From the NCBI GenBank assembly GCA_046541355.1, contig JBKHDM010000001.1:1-64000 (forward strand): a stretch of 64,000 bases of DNA, in the 5' to 3' direction. The translations under genes were made by a program, and so were the position numbers. How positions within the stretch are numbered: the first letter of the stretch is position 1; each line of letters begins with the position of its first letter. Positions 8,369 to 16,889 of the stretch are shown in pieces. Source of the DNA: CAYZHV01 sp046541355 (lineage in GTDB: Bacteria > Spirochaetota > Spirochaetia > DSM-27196 > Alkalispirochaetaceae). The notes under the pieces were generated by a model that saw nothing but the letters and a program-made list of their open reading frames with translations, did not search any database and was not told where the DNA came from.

Positions 8369-9184
8369 ATGGCCCGGCGAGCGAAAGACCACTACGACAC
8401 CCTCGGCGTTCCCCGCAACGCAGACGGCGAGACAATAAGAAAGGCGTACCGCAAGAAAGCGAAGCAGCACCATCCCGACGCCGGCACCGGGGCGGACCCG
8501 GCGGCGTTTCAGGCAGCCCAGGCCGCCTACGAGGAGCTGAAGGACCCGGATCGAAGGCGCGCCTACGACCTGGAACTGCGCCGCCGGGAGGCGCGCCCGG
8601 ATGCGGCAAGGGGCGGCACGGGGTTTGACTCGCCCCACGCCGGGCAGAACCCCTTCACCTCTCCCTTCGGCACCGACACCGGTCGCAGAGAGTCTGCCCG
8701 CCCGGGCCGGCCCGGAGGGTCCAAGGGAGGGCCCGCAGGGCGCGGCGGGCGCGGCGGACCCGGCTCTTTCGCAGGCGGGGGATCAGGCGGTCGGGGGATG
8801 GAGGAGCTGTTCAACCAGGAGGACAAGCTTTTTGGAAGCATCCTCCGGGAGCTGTTCGGCGAGGGCGCGGAAGCTCGTCCCGGGGGTGGCACCAGCGGTT
8901 TCGGCGGCTTCGGCGACATGTTCAGCGACCCTGAGGGGCAGCGACCGTTCGGCCCGCCCCGGGGCGGCCACAGACACCTGCGGGATATGGAGCCTATGAG
9001 TGTGGTGGTTCACCTCTCTCCCGACGAGTCCTACACCGGCGGCACCGTATCCGTCGACCTCGGCGCGGGACGGTCGATCCTCGCGTCGATACCACCGGGT
9101 GTCCGGGACGGGCAGGTGGTCCGTTCGGAGTTCGTCGACCGTGAGGGGCCCCGGGAGCTGAAACTCCACATCCGGATTATCTGA
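8369..9184 (+). CDS. DnaJ-like co-chaperone with J domain and a short C-terminal domain
   Basis: A 271-residue protein. Residues 7-70 are a J domain with the HPD motif (His36-Pro-Asp) that stimulates DnaK ATPase. Residues about 75-200 are a low-complexity Gly/Arg/Pro-rich linker. The last 65 residues resemble a single DnaJ/CbpA substrate-binding domain (VVVHLSPDESYTGG through DGQVVR). There is no cysteine-rich zinc finger and no second C-terminal domain or dimerisation segment, so it is shorter than DnaJ or CbpA. DnaK is not in the window. It converges with rnr, four bases apart. Confidence 0.8.
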   Translation: MARRAKDHYDTLGVPRNADGETIRKAYRKKAKQHHPDAGTGADPAAFQAAQAAYEELKDPDRRRAYDLELRRREARPDAARGGTGFDSPHAGQNPFTSPFGTDTGRRESARPGRPGGSKGGPAGRGGRGGPGSFAGGGSGGRGMEELFNQEDKLFGSILRELFGEGAEARPGGGTSGFGGFGDMFSDPEGQRPFGPPRGGHRHLRDMEPMSVVVHLSPDESYTGGTVSVDLGAGRSILASIPPGVRDGQVVRSEFVDREGPRELKLHIRII

Positions 9185-9187
9185 GTC

Positions 9188-11131
9188 TCAGAGGATCTCG
9201 AACTCCGCCCTGCGCTCCTCCACGGAGACCGACTTGATCCGTGCGGTCACCCGGCCGCCGAGCTGGTAGACCTTGCCGCTTTTCTCCCCGACGCACCGAA
9301 AGTTCTCCTGGTCATACTTGTAAAAGTCGTCCTTCAGCCCCTTGAGGGGGACGAGACCCTCGATGAGGTAGCGGCTGAGCTCCACAAAAATCCCGAAGGA
9401 GGTTACCCCTGAGATCACCCCTTCGTAGCTGTTGCCGATCCGCCGGGAGAGAAACTCAAGAGACTTGATCTTGGTGTACTCCCGCTCCGCGGCGACGGCG
9501 AGTTTCTCCCGCTCCGAGCTCTGGGCGCACGCTGTATCGAGGAACTTCTGAAGCCCCCTCGCCGGCTTCGGCCCGCCGCGCCCGCTGTCCTGGGGGAGGT
9601 AGCGTTTGAGAAGGCGGTGGACGAGAAGATCCGGGTAGCGGCGGATCGGCGAGGTGAAGTGGGTGTAAGCTTCAAAGGCGAGACCGAAGTGGCCTTTGTT
9701 GACCGTTGAGTAGACAGCCTTGGTCATCGATGAGAGGGCGATCTGCTCTACGAACTCCCGCTGCTCGAGGTTTTCAAAGGTTTTGAGAATGTTGCGGTAA
9801 TCCTCGGGGCCGACCCGTTCACCTACCTTGTACTTGATACCGAGGTTCGAGACCGCCTGGAGAAATGAGTCTATCTCCTCCCGTTCCGGCCGCTGGTGGA
9901 TCCGGTAGACGAAGGGCAGCTCCTTTTTCCACTTTATCTCCAGTCCAATAACCGTCTCCGCAACAATCCGGTTGGCCAGAAGCATGAACTCCTCGATAAG
10001 TCTGTGAGCGTTGAGCCTCTCTTTCGGCTTGATCTGTCGCGGGATCCCCTCCCGGTCGAGGGTGATGTGCTGCTCGGTCATGTCGAAGTCGATACTCCCC
10101 GCCTCGGAACGGCGCTGCCGCAGCGTTGAAGCGACCAGTTGAAGCAGATGAATCTGGGAGGCGTACTTGTGGGACGAGCCTTTAAGGATGCCCTCGGCCT
10201 CCTCGTAGGAAAAGCGTTGGTGAGAGCGGATGACCGTCTCGACGATCTCGGAGTTGTGGACCTCCCCCCGGGAGTCCAACTGCATGATTACCGAGTAGGC
10301 GAGGCGGTCTTCCTTCGGTCTGAGGCTGCACAGGTCATTGGAGAGCCGCTCCGGGAGCATCGGGATCACGCTCTGTACAAAGTAGACCGAGGTCCCCCGA
10401 TTAAACGCCTCCCGGTCGATTGTGTCGCCCTCCCCGACAAAGGCGCCTACGTCGGCGATGTGGACCGCGACCTCGAAAAGACCGCTTTCGAGCTGCCGTA
10501 TCGCGACCGCGTCGTCAAAGTCCTTCGCATCCTTCGGGTCGATGGTAAAGCACGGCCACTCCCGCAGGTCCCGCCGCCGATTGAGCTCCCTCGAAAGCCG
10601 TGGAAAGGAGAGTTTCTCCGCACTCTTCTCAACCTCCGTCGGAAAGCTCAACGGGAGTCCCTTTGACCTGGCCACGAGCTTCAGGTCCATCCCGGGCTCG
10701 TCGGGCCGACCGAGGACCTCGACCACCTTGCCGAGGGGCTTCTCCTTCGGGTTGCGCCACTCCTTGAGCTGGGCCACGACGACCAATCCGTCCGCAAGCC
10801 CTCTGACCTTTCCGACCTCTCCCTTCGGTATCCGCAACGATGCGGGGAGCTTCTGGTCTTCAGGGTAGACCTTGCCGCCCTCCCCGTCGGTGTGAAACAG
10901 ACCGACAATGTTTCGCCCGGAGCGCTCGACAATGGCGATGATCCGGCCCGCCGGTTTGGCGCTCGAGCTTCTTGAAAATACCTCGACGGTGACGGTGTCA
11001 CCGTCCATCGCGGTCCCCCGGTTTTCGTAGTCCACGAAAATGTCCGGGCCGTCGTTGTTTCGGACGAAGCCGAACCCTTTGGCCGACATGGTCAGCATAC
11101 CGGTAACCCGGCTTGGTTTACGTTTGTTCAT
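9188..11131 (-). CDS. rnr: Ribonuclease R
   Basis: A 647-residue RNase II/RNase R family exoribonuclease that degrades structured RNA 3' to 5'. N-terminal cold-shock-like domains begin with GFGFVRNNDGPDIFV. The RNB catalytic domain has TIDPKDAKDFDDAVAI with the metal-binding aspartates, and the S1 domain lies in the last 80 residues (YEGVISGVTSFGIFVELSRY). It lacks the basic helix-turn-helix N-terminus and long basic tail of E. coli RNase R, which places it closer to shorter RNase R forms. The upstream 106 bases contain a fair TACACT -10 box that would leave a leader of about eight bases. Confidence 0.93.
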   Translation of the reverse strand: MNKRKPSRVTGMLTMSAKGFGFVRNNDGPDIFVDYENRGTAMDGDTVTVEVFSRSSSAKPAGRIIAIVERSGRNIVGLFHTDGEGGKVYPEDQKLPASLRIPKGEVGKVRGLADGLVVVAQLKEWRNPKEKPLGKVVEVLGRPDEPGMDLKLVARSKGLPLSFPTEVEKSAEKLSFPRLSRELNRRRDLREWPCFTIDPKDAKDFDDAVAIRQLESGLFEVAVHIADVGAFVGEGDTIDREAFNRGTSVYFVQSVIPMLPERLSNDLCSLRPKEDRLAYSVIMQLDSRGEVHNSEIVETVIRSHQRFSYEEAEGILKGSSHKYASQIHLLQLVASTLRQRRSEAGSIDFDMTEQHITLDREGIPRQIKPKERLNAHRLIEEFMLLANRIVAETVIGLEIKWKKELPFVYRIHQRPEREEIDSFLQAVSNLGIKYKVGERVGPEDYRNILKTFENLEQREFVEQIALSSMTKAVYSTVNKGHFGLAFEAYTHFTSPIRRYPDLLVHRLLKRYLPQDSGRGGPKPARGLQKFLDTACAQSSEREKLAVAAEREYTKIKSLEFLSRRIGNSYEGVISGVTSFGIFVELSRYLIEGLVPLKGLKDDFYKYDQENFRCVGEKSGKVYQLGGRVTARIKSVSVEERRAEFEIL

Positions 11132-11237
11132 TGTGTAGTGGTTACAGTGTAGCGAGAAGGCAGCCCGAGGTCACACCCCCCGGGGTCCGGGTGTCCTGGT
11201 GACTGAGCCTCCCCGGGGCGATACCGGCGTCACCGGG

Positions 11238-12281
11238 TCAGACGAGTTTTCCGAACCAGAGAAGGGAGAGCACCGCAGCTGCGATGGCGAGGACCGCGCC
11301 AACCGCGGCGAAGGCAAAGGTGATCTCCGTCTCCTCCCGCTCCTCGATGAGCTGGGTGCCTATGGACTCGTATATCTCGGTGAGGCCCTGTTCCGAGTCC
11401 GCCCGATAGTAGGATCCCCGGGTCCGCTCGGCGATCTCCTCGAGGGTGGCCTCGTCGAGTTGCACCCGCATGCGACGACCGAAGAAGCTGATAACCGAGC
11501 CCTCCTCGGTACCGAGGCCGACGGTGTAGACCCGAACGCCGAGATTTGCCGCGAGGTCCGCCGCCTGCAGCGGGTCGGGACCGGTTGTCGTCTCCCCGTC
11601 GGTGAGGATAATAATCACCGCCGACTGGTAGCTCCCGGGGTCCACCGGCACGATGCCGCTGGTCTCGATATCCCGGATCATCCCGAAGGGGTTACCCTGA
11701 TCCGCCCGAGGGTTCGGTGGGAGGATCTCTACCTGGAAATCCGAGTCCTCGTAGACGGTCATCAGAGAGGTTATGAGCCCGCTGCCCACGGCGGTACCTT
11801 GCTGGTACTGGAACCGCTCGATCGCCTCGAAAATCTCCTGACGGTCAAAGGTGGGAGCCTGTACCACCGAGGAGGTGCCGGCAAAGGCGACCACTCCTAT
11901 CCGGATATCCCTCGGTTGGGCCTCCACAAAGGCGCGTGCGGCGGTCTGGGAGGCAATGAGCCGATTAGGTTCCACATCCGTGGCCCGCATGCTTCCGGAA
12001 ATATCCATCGCCAGGATCACCGTTCCCCTCTGGATCGGGAGGGTGAGATAGGTCTGGGGACGCCCGAGGGAGAGCAGCAGGGAGGCGAGGGCGAGAAGGA
12101 GAAGCGCCGCGGGGAGGTGACGCTTGAGGGCGGAGACCTTGCCGGAGGCCGCCTTTATGGTCGTGAGGCTCGCGTAGCGGAGAGCTCGACTCTTTTTGCG
12201 CCTCAGAACAACTATGTAGAGCGCCACCAGTGCCGGAAGCACCAGAAGCAGCCAGAGCATGTTAGGCCATAGGAACGACAC
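11238..12281 (-). CDS. BatA-like von Willebrand factor A membrane protein
   Basis: A 347-residue protein with two N-terminal membrane helices (about residues 7-25 and 57-72), a VWA domain with an intact MIDAS motif (AMDISGSM) and TDGE further on, and a C-terminal membrane helix (about 320-342). This is the layout of BatA in MoxR-associated operons. It starts with GTG at 12281, fixed by GGGAGGAAAG upstream, and overlaps the DUF58 gene by 20 bases. Only one VWA gene is present; a BatB/BatC-type continuation is missing. Aerotolerance or protein-complex maturation roles are proposed for the family. Confidence 0.87.
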   Translation of the reverse strand: MSFLWPNMLWLLLVLPALVALYIVVLRRKKSRALRYASLTTIKAASGKVSALKRHLPAALLLLALASLLLSLGRPQTYLTLPIQRGTVILAMDISGSMRATDVEPNRLIASQTAARAFVEAQPRDIRIGVVAFAGTSSVVQAPTFDRQEIFEAIERFQYQQGTAVGSGLITSLMTVYEDSDFQVEILPPNPRADQGNPFGMIRDIETSGIVPVDPGSYQSAVIIILTDGETTTGPDPLQAADLAANLGVRVYTVGLGTEEGSVISFFGRRMRVQLDEATLEEIAERTRGSYYRADSEQGLTEIYESIGTQLIEEREETEITFAFAAVGAVLAIAAAVLSLLWFGKLV

Positions 12282-13200
12282 GACTCTTTCCTCCCTCAGG
12301 CGCGCCGGCCACGCCCCGCGCCTTTCTCAGTTCTGCAAACCGCGCGACAGCGGCGACCAGATCCGCCTCGGTCGACAGCTCGAGGGTATCCACCCCGGCC
12401 TCCGAGAGGTTTCCCCTCACCTCCGCCTCCCGGCGGGCAGCCTCCTCCTCAAAGCGGCGCCGAAACCGGCTGTCCGAGGTGTCGAGAAGAAGCTGCTCTC
12501 CCGTCTCGGCGTCCTGGACGTAGACCATCCCGAGATCCGGTAATTCGAGCTCCATCGGGTCGTAGAGTCTCACGCCGAGCAGCTCGTGTCTCCGGGAGAG
12601 CCGTCCGAGAGCCTCCGACCAGCCTGGTCGGGAGATAAAGTCGGAGATCAGAAAGAGCAGCGAGCGCCTCCGGATCACCGACTCCCCTGCCTCGAGAAGC
12701 GCCGTCAGATCGGTCTCCGGGGCGTGATCCGGCGAGGGCGTGGAGAGCACCCGGTCGAGGAGGTGGAGCGTGTGGCGTCTGCCGGAGCGGGCGGGTACCA
12801 CCTCACGGGACTCCCCGTCAAAGATGATCGCCCCGACACGGTTACCGTGACGGGTCAGCAGCCCGGAGAGAACCGAGACAAACTCCTCGAGGAGGGTCCG
12901 TTTGCTCACCCCGGAGGAACCAAAATCCACCGAAGGGCTCATATCGAGGAGAAACCAGGCGGTTACCTCCCGATCCTCGTTGAACTGTCTGACGTAGGGA
13001 GTCTGGAGTCGCGCGGTGATGTTCCAGTCGATGTGTCGCACGTCGTCACCGTACTGGTACTCCCGCAGGTCCGCCAGGTCTACCCCGAAGCCGCGAAAGA
13101 GGGTGCGGTAATCTCCCTGAAGCAGACCGTCGAGACGTCGTATTACGGTCCACTCGATCCGCTCGAGAAGCTTTTGCGGATCACGTCGTGACTTCGACAT
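12262..13200 (-). CDS. DUF58 domain protein of a MoxR operon
   Basis: A 312-residue DUF58 protein. The family hallmark GRGxEF-like region appears as DLREYQYGDDVRHIDWNITAR (residues about 43-64), followed by a degenerate VWA-like half with LLDMSPSVDFG. It has no membrane helix, unlike many DUF58 proteins. It is the middle gene of moxR-DUF58-batA, overlapping both neighbours by 20 bases, so stoichiometric coupled translation is likely. The product probably works with the MoxR ATPase, but the target is unknown. Confidence 0.87.
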   Translation of the reverse strand: MSKSRRDPQKLLERIEWTVIRRLDGLLQGDYRTLFRGFGVDLADLREYQYGDDVRHIDWNITARLQTPYVRQFNEDREVTAWFLLDMSPSVDFGSSGVSKRTLLEEFVSVLSGLLTRHGNRVGAIIFDGESREVVPARSGRRHTLHLLDRVLSTPSPDHAPETDLTALLEAGESVIRRRSLLFLISDFISRPGWSEALGRLSRRHELLGVRLYDPMELELPDLGMVYVQDAETGEQLLLDTSDSRFRRRFEEEAARREAEVRGNLSEAGVDTLELSTEADLVAAVARFAELRKARGVAGAPEGGKSRVVPMA

Positions 13201-14179
13201 GACGCTCCATCGGCTTATCGGGAATCGGTACGACCTCGAGGAGGCGACGGATCACGGCGTCCGGTGTGATCTGATCGGTCATGGCGCGATAGGAGAGAAC
13301 CAGCCTGTGGCGCAGAACATCCGCCGCGCTGTCGAGCAGATCCTCCGGCAGGACATAGTCCCGGCCCCGGAGAAACGCCATCGCCCTGCCCACCTCGATA
13401 AGGTGGATTGACGCCCGGGGACTCGCCCCGTAGACCACATAGGAGGCGAGGTCCGCGGCGCCGGACTCCTGGGGATTACGGGTCGCTGCGACGAGCCGGA
13501 CGGCAAACTGGATGAGAGAGGGATCGACGTATACCTCCCGGCACCGGCGCTGCAGCTCCCTGAGCTGCTCGACGTCGGCGACGCCGTTAACCTCCCGGGG
13601 AGGACCGGTCATGCGATCGACGATGACGAACTCCTCCTCCTCGGAAGGGTAGGTTACCAGAACCTTCATCATGAACCGGTCGACCTGCGCCTCCGGAAGC
13701 GGATAGGTCCCCTCGGTTTCGATCGGGTTCTGGGTCGCCATGACGATAAAGGGTTGGGGCACATCGTAGGTGGTACCGGCGATGGTTACCTGATGCTCCT
13801 GCATCACCTCGAGAAGCGCGCTCTGCACTTTGGCGGGGGCACGGTTGATCTCATCGGCGAGGAGGAGATTGGCGAAAACCGGTCCGAGAGAGACGGCAAA
13901 CTCGCCGCTTTTCTGATTGTAGATGCGGGTACCCACCAGATCCGCCGGCACGAGGTCCGGAGTAAACTGGATGCGTCGGTAGCTGCCCCGGACAACCCTC
14001 GAAAGCGTCTTTACCGTTTTGGTCTTGGCAAGACCCGGGACACCCTCTACCAGGAGGTGCCCCTGGGCAAGAAGGGCGACCATCACCCGTTCGAGAAAGT
14101 GGTCCTGTCCAACGACGGACTTCTTCACTTCGTAGAGAATCTTTTCCATCACGCCTTTCGGCTCCGGGCTTTCCAGCAC
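13181..14179 (-). CDS. MoxR-family AAA+ ATPase
   Basis: A 332-residue AAA+ ATPase: Walker A GVPGLAKTK near residue 46, Walker B LLADEINRAPAK, sensor-1 ATQNPIE and the MoxR signature EGTYPLPEAQVDRF. MoxR ATPases act as chaperones for assembly of VWA-protein complexes. A GTG start at 14179 is preferred because AGGAGG lies eight bases upstream; an ATG ten codons later is the alternative. The gene follows the htrA-like gene by 12 bases. Confidence 0.93.
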   Translation of the reverse strand: MLESPEPKGVMEKILYEVKKSVVGQDHFLERVMVALLAQGHLLVEGVPGLAKTKTVKTLSRVVRGSYRRIQFTPDLVPADLVGTRIYNQKSGEFAVSLGPVFANLLLADEINRAPAKVQSALLEVMQEHQVTIAGTTYDVPQPFIVMATQNPIETEGTYPLPEAQVDRFMMKVLVTYPSEEEEFVIVDRMTGPPREVNGVADVEQLRELQRRCREVYVDPSLIQFAVRLVAATRNPQESGAADLASYVVYGASPRASIHLIEVGRAMAFLRGRDYVLPEDLLDSAADVLRHRLVLSYRAMTDQITPDAVIRRLLEVVPIPDKPMERHVEVTT

Positions 14180-14191
14180 CTGTTGTACCTC

Positions 14192-15142
14192 CTAAAAGGG
14201 AGACTCTCCCGCGGCGGCGGCGGCGGTCTCGATCGGAACGGCAAAGCCTATCCCGATAAAAACCCGCTGCTCCGTGGGGTTGTAGATCGCGCTCACGATA
14301 CCGAGGACCTCGCCGTTACGGTTTACAAGAGGCCCGCCGGAGTTACCTGGGTTGGCTGCGGCGTCGAACTGGATGAGATTATCGAAAACCATCGAGCCGT
14401 CCTGGGAGCTGTAGCGGCGGCCGAGCCCCGAGACGACCCCGGAGGAGACCGAAGGCCCGATACCGAAGGGGTGCCCGACGACGACCACCTCATCCCCGAG
14501 GGCGACGTCATCGGTGCTCACTACAGCCGCCGCGGGAACACCCTCGGGAACCACATCCGCCTCGACCACCGCCAGATCGTTGGAGGGGTCCTGAGAGATG
14601 ATCCGCCCCTCGGTTTCGAACCCGTCTGCGAAATTGATGCCGATCCGGGGGGATCCGGCGACCACATGGAGACTGGTCAGGATGATCCCTCCCCGCTGGT
14701 CTATCACCACGCCCGTCCCGACGCCGAGAACGTCACTCTCATCACTCTCCCCGAGACGACTGACCCGCACCACCGACGGTCCAATTATCTCGTGGGCGAG
14801 GGCGGCGCTTGATCGCTCCGGGGGCATCTGCTCGACAGTCTCCCGGATCGTTTCGGTAAGCTCCTCCTGACTCATCGGTGACTCCCCGCTCCCGAAGAGC
14901 AATACCGCAAGGAGGAGGAGAAGTGCCGCCACAGGGAGCGAGAGGAGGAGGTTCCTCGGACGAAGCGGTCCCGGACGACCGGGGGAGCGCGTTCCACCGT
15001 TTTTGGACGGCGGGGGCTCCTGACTGCCTACGTTCCCTTTCCCCGCCCTGGTGGAGCGCGGGGGCGGGGTCTCAGGAGATCCCGGAATGACGCCCCGTCG
15101 GGGAAGCTCGCGATCGCTGCTGTAGATTGTTGCTCTACTCAT
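14192..15142 (-). CDS. Membrane-anchored HtrA/trypsin-like serine protease lacking a PDZ domain
   Basis: A 316-residue protein with a proline- and basic-rich cytoplasmic tail (1-62), one membrane helix (about 65-83) and a trypsin-like domain. The catalytic triad is His159 (TSLHVVAG), Asp189 (SNDLAVV) and Ser268 (NPGNSGGPL). HtrA proteins normally carry one or two PDZ domains after the protease; here the chain ends just after the protease fold, so substrate selection must differ. The ATG at 15142 is chosen because upstream codons are in non-coding-like sequence. It heads the moxR-DUF58-batA run, suggesting a shared envelope role. Confidence 0.85.
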   Translation of the reverse strand: MSRATIYSSDRELPRRGVIPGSPETPPPRSTRAGKGNVGSQEPPPSKNGGTRSPGRPGPLRPRNLLLSLPVAALLLLLAVLLFGSGESPMSQEELTETIRETVEQMPPERSSAALAHEIIGPSVVRVSRLGESDESDVLGVGTGVVIDQRGGIILTSLHVVAGSPRIGINFADGFETEGRIISQDPSNDLAVVEADVVPEGVPAAAVVSTDDVALGDEVVVVGHPFGIGPSVSSGVVSGLGRRYSSQDGSMVFDNLIQFDAAANPGNSGGPLVNRNGEVLGIVSAIYNPTEQRVFIGIGFAVPIETAAAAAGESPF

Positions 15143-15183
15143 CCTGAAACCTAAGATAATACATTTACACCCCGGGCGGTTAT

Positions 15184-15807
15184 CTATGCATTCGAAAGGT
15201 ACCACTCTCGGGCAGCTTCGAGCTCCTCCCGGCCGAATCGGTGTCCCGCCTCGGCCCACCGGATCGTCACCTGGGCGCCGGCGTCCTCGAGTCGGCTGAC
15301 GAGAGCTTTGGTCGACTCCTGAGGGATCATCTCATCGAGGGTTCCGGCGGCGATGTAGATCCGTCGACCCGAAAGATCCGGCATCGACTCAGGCTCGATC
15401 GGCAGCATCGGCCGCAGGAGAATCGCCCCGGCGAGGGTCTCGGGCTCGAGAAGGAGGAGGGAGGCGGCTATATTGGCGCCGTTGGAAAAGCCGACGGCCC
15501 AGACCTCCGAGCCGTTGAACCCGTACGCCTCCGTCGCCTCGCCGACAAAGCGAGCGAGCTCGGCGGAGCGAGCCTTGATGTCCTGTTCATCGAAAACTCC
15601 CGGTCCGAGGCGACGAAAAAACCGCGCCATATCCCCCTCCCGGACGTTTCCCCGGGGGCTGAGGATCTGAGCCTTCGGGTCGATAAACGATCCAAGGTCG
15701 ACCAGGTCCCTCTCGTCTCCGCCGGTTCCGTGGAGAAGGAGCAGAGTCCTCGGGCCATCGTTCTCGACCACGATGTGGGTAAAGCCGAAAGAGTCGCCCC
15801 GGGTCAC
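15184..15807 (-). CDS. Alpha/beta-hydrolase, phospholipase/carboxylesterase (MhqD-like)
   Basis: A 207-residue alpha/beta hydrolase with HGTGGDE oxyanion region, nucleophile elbow GFSNGA, acid in GTLDEMIP and catalytic His in AGHRFG. It starts with GTG overlapping the stop of the dioxygenase gene (GTGA, 15804-15807), so the two are translationally coupled. In Bacillus subtilis the mhqED pair, a glyoxalase-type dioxygenase plus this kind of hydrolase, is induced by quinones. The same pairing here suggests electrophile detoxification, by inference. Confidence 0.87.
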   Translation of the reverse strand: MTRGDSFGFTHIVVENDGPRTLLLLHGTGGDERDLVDLGSFIDPKAQILSPRGNVREGDMARFFRRLGPGVFDEQDIKARSAELARFVGEATEAYGFNGSEVWAVGFSNGANIAASLLLLEPETLAGAILLRPMLPIEPESMPDLSGRRIYIAAGTLDEMIPQESTKALVSRLEDAGAQVTIRWAEAGHRFGREELEAAREWYLSNA

Positions 15808-16763
15808 TTTCCTGCTCCTGCGGGAACTGTGATCTCCACAAGGGCCGACTCGATCGCTCGGCGCTGCTCTTCGAGGAAGGGAGGAAGGACGAGACTCTCC
15901 CCGAGGCTTTCGGAATCCTCGTCCACGGAAAAGCCGGGACCGTCGGTAGCGATCTCGCAGAGGGCGCCACCCGGCTCCATGACGTAGACCGACCGGAACC
16001 AGAACCGGTCGATCACCTCCGTCGGCGGCCTTCCCGCGGCCATTACCTGCCGCTGAACCTCTCCCTGCTCTCTATCCCCGGGAACACGCCACGCCACGTG
16101 GTGGACCGCCCCGACCCCCCACTGCCCGCGACGACCGTCGGGAACCTCCCGTAGATCGATCCGCTGCCCCGCAAGGCCCTCGCCAACGGTGTAGCGGGTC
16201 CATCCCTCCTCGGACTCCCCCCGCTGAAAGCCGAAGGCCTCGGAGAGAAACCGCTCGGTGGCAGCCGCGTTGCGCTCGAGCAGTCGCGCCCCGGCGAGGC
16301 ATCTGATCTGGTACTCCTCCCCCACCGGACTCGCCGACCACGGGGTAAACTCCAAATCCGGGTAACGCTCTGCCTCCACGAGGGCGAGACGCATACCGTG
16401 GGGGTCGGTAAAGGGGAGCACCTTTTCCCCGAAACGCTCCTCTACCGGAGCCGGGGTAGCCGGGGAGTCTGCAAGCCGCTTCTCCCACCAGCCCACGGTA
16501 CCCTGGGGAATCGCGAGGTAGATCTCCTGCCAGAGCGCCACACCATCCCGCTTCGGGCCCATCGAAGGCCAGGGAAAGAAGGTAATATCGGTACCTGGAT
16601 GACCCTCGCCGTCGGCGAAAAAGAGATGGTAGGTGTCCGGAACGTCCTGGTTCACCGACCGCTTGACCAGTCGGAGTCCGAGAACCCCAATGTAGAAGTC
16701 GACGGTCTCCTGAGGGTCTCCTGAGATCGCCGTCACGTGATGCATGCCTCGTACCTGTTCCAT
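15804..16763 (-). CDS. Glyoxalase/bleomycin-resistance-type ring-cleaving dioxygenase (MhqE/MhqO-like)
   Basis: A 319-residue protein with two vicinal-oxygen-chelate modules. The first begins GMHHVTAISGDPQETVDFY and the second carries VHHVAWRV and GGALCEIATDGPGF near the end. The metal ligands expected are His8 or His9, the His of VHHVAW and the Glu of LCEIA. The ATG at 16763 has AGGAG six bases upstream; the long upstream frame is not coding-like. Members resemble MhqO/MhqE and LinE-type hydroquinone dioxygenases. Coupling to the hydrolase gene supports a quinone or catechol role. Confidence 0.85.
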   Translation of the reverse strand: MEQVRGMHHVTAISGDPQETVDFYIGVLGLRLVKRSVNQDVPDTYHLFFADGEGHPGTDITFFPWPSMGPKRDGVALWQEIYLAIPQGTVGWWEKRLADSPATPAPVEERFGEKVLPFTDPHGMRLALVEAERYPDLEFTPWSASPVGEEYQIRCLAGARLLERNAAATERFLSEAFGFQRGESEEGWTRYTVGEGLAGQRIDLREVPDGRRGQWGVGAVHHVAWRVPGDREQGEVQRQVMAAGRPPTEVIDRFWFRSVYVMEPGGALCEIATDGPGFSVDEDSESLGESLVLPPFLEEQRRAIESALVEITVPAGAGK

Positions 16764-16853
16764 TCGTTCTCCTGACTGTTTTGTGACTCCGTAGAAGGTC
16801 CGTAATGTCGTCCCTCGGGTCAACCGTGAGTTGCTTTTGATCCCCCAGGCAGG

Positions 16854-16882
16854 TTGCATCGCCCGGGCGAGAAGCCTAGGAT
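16854..16882 (+). promoter_or_regulatory. Putative promoter giving a leaderless DUF2161 mRNA
   Basis: TTGCAT (16854-16859) and TAGGAT (16877-16882) are 17 bases apart, placing the transcription start at about 16889, next to the ATG at 16890. This decides between the two close ATG codons at 16881 and 16890. Confidence 0.55.
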
Positions 16883-16889
16883 GGGGGCA

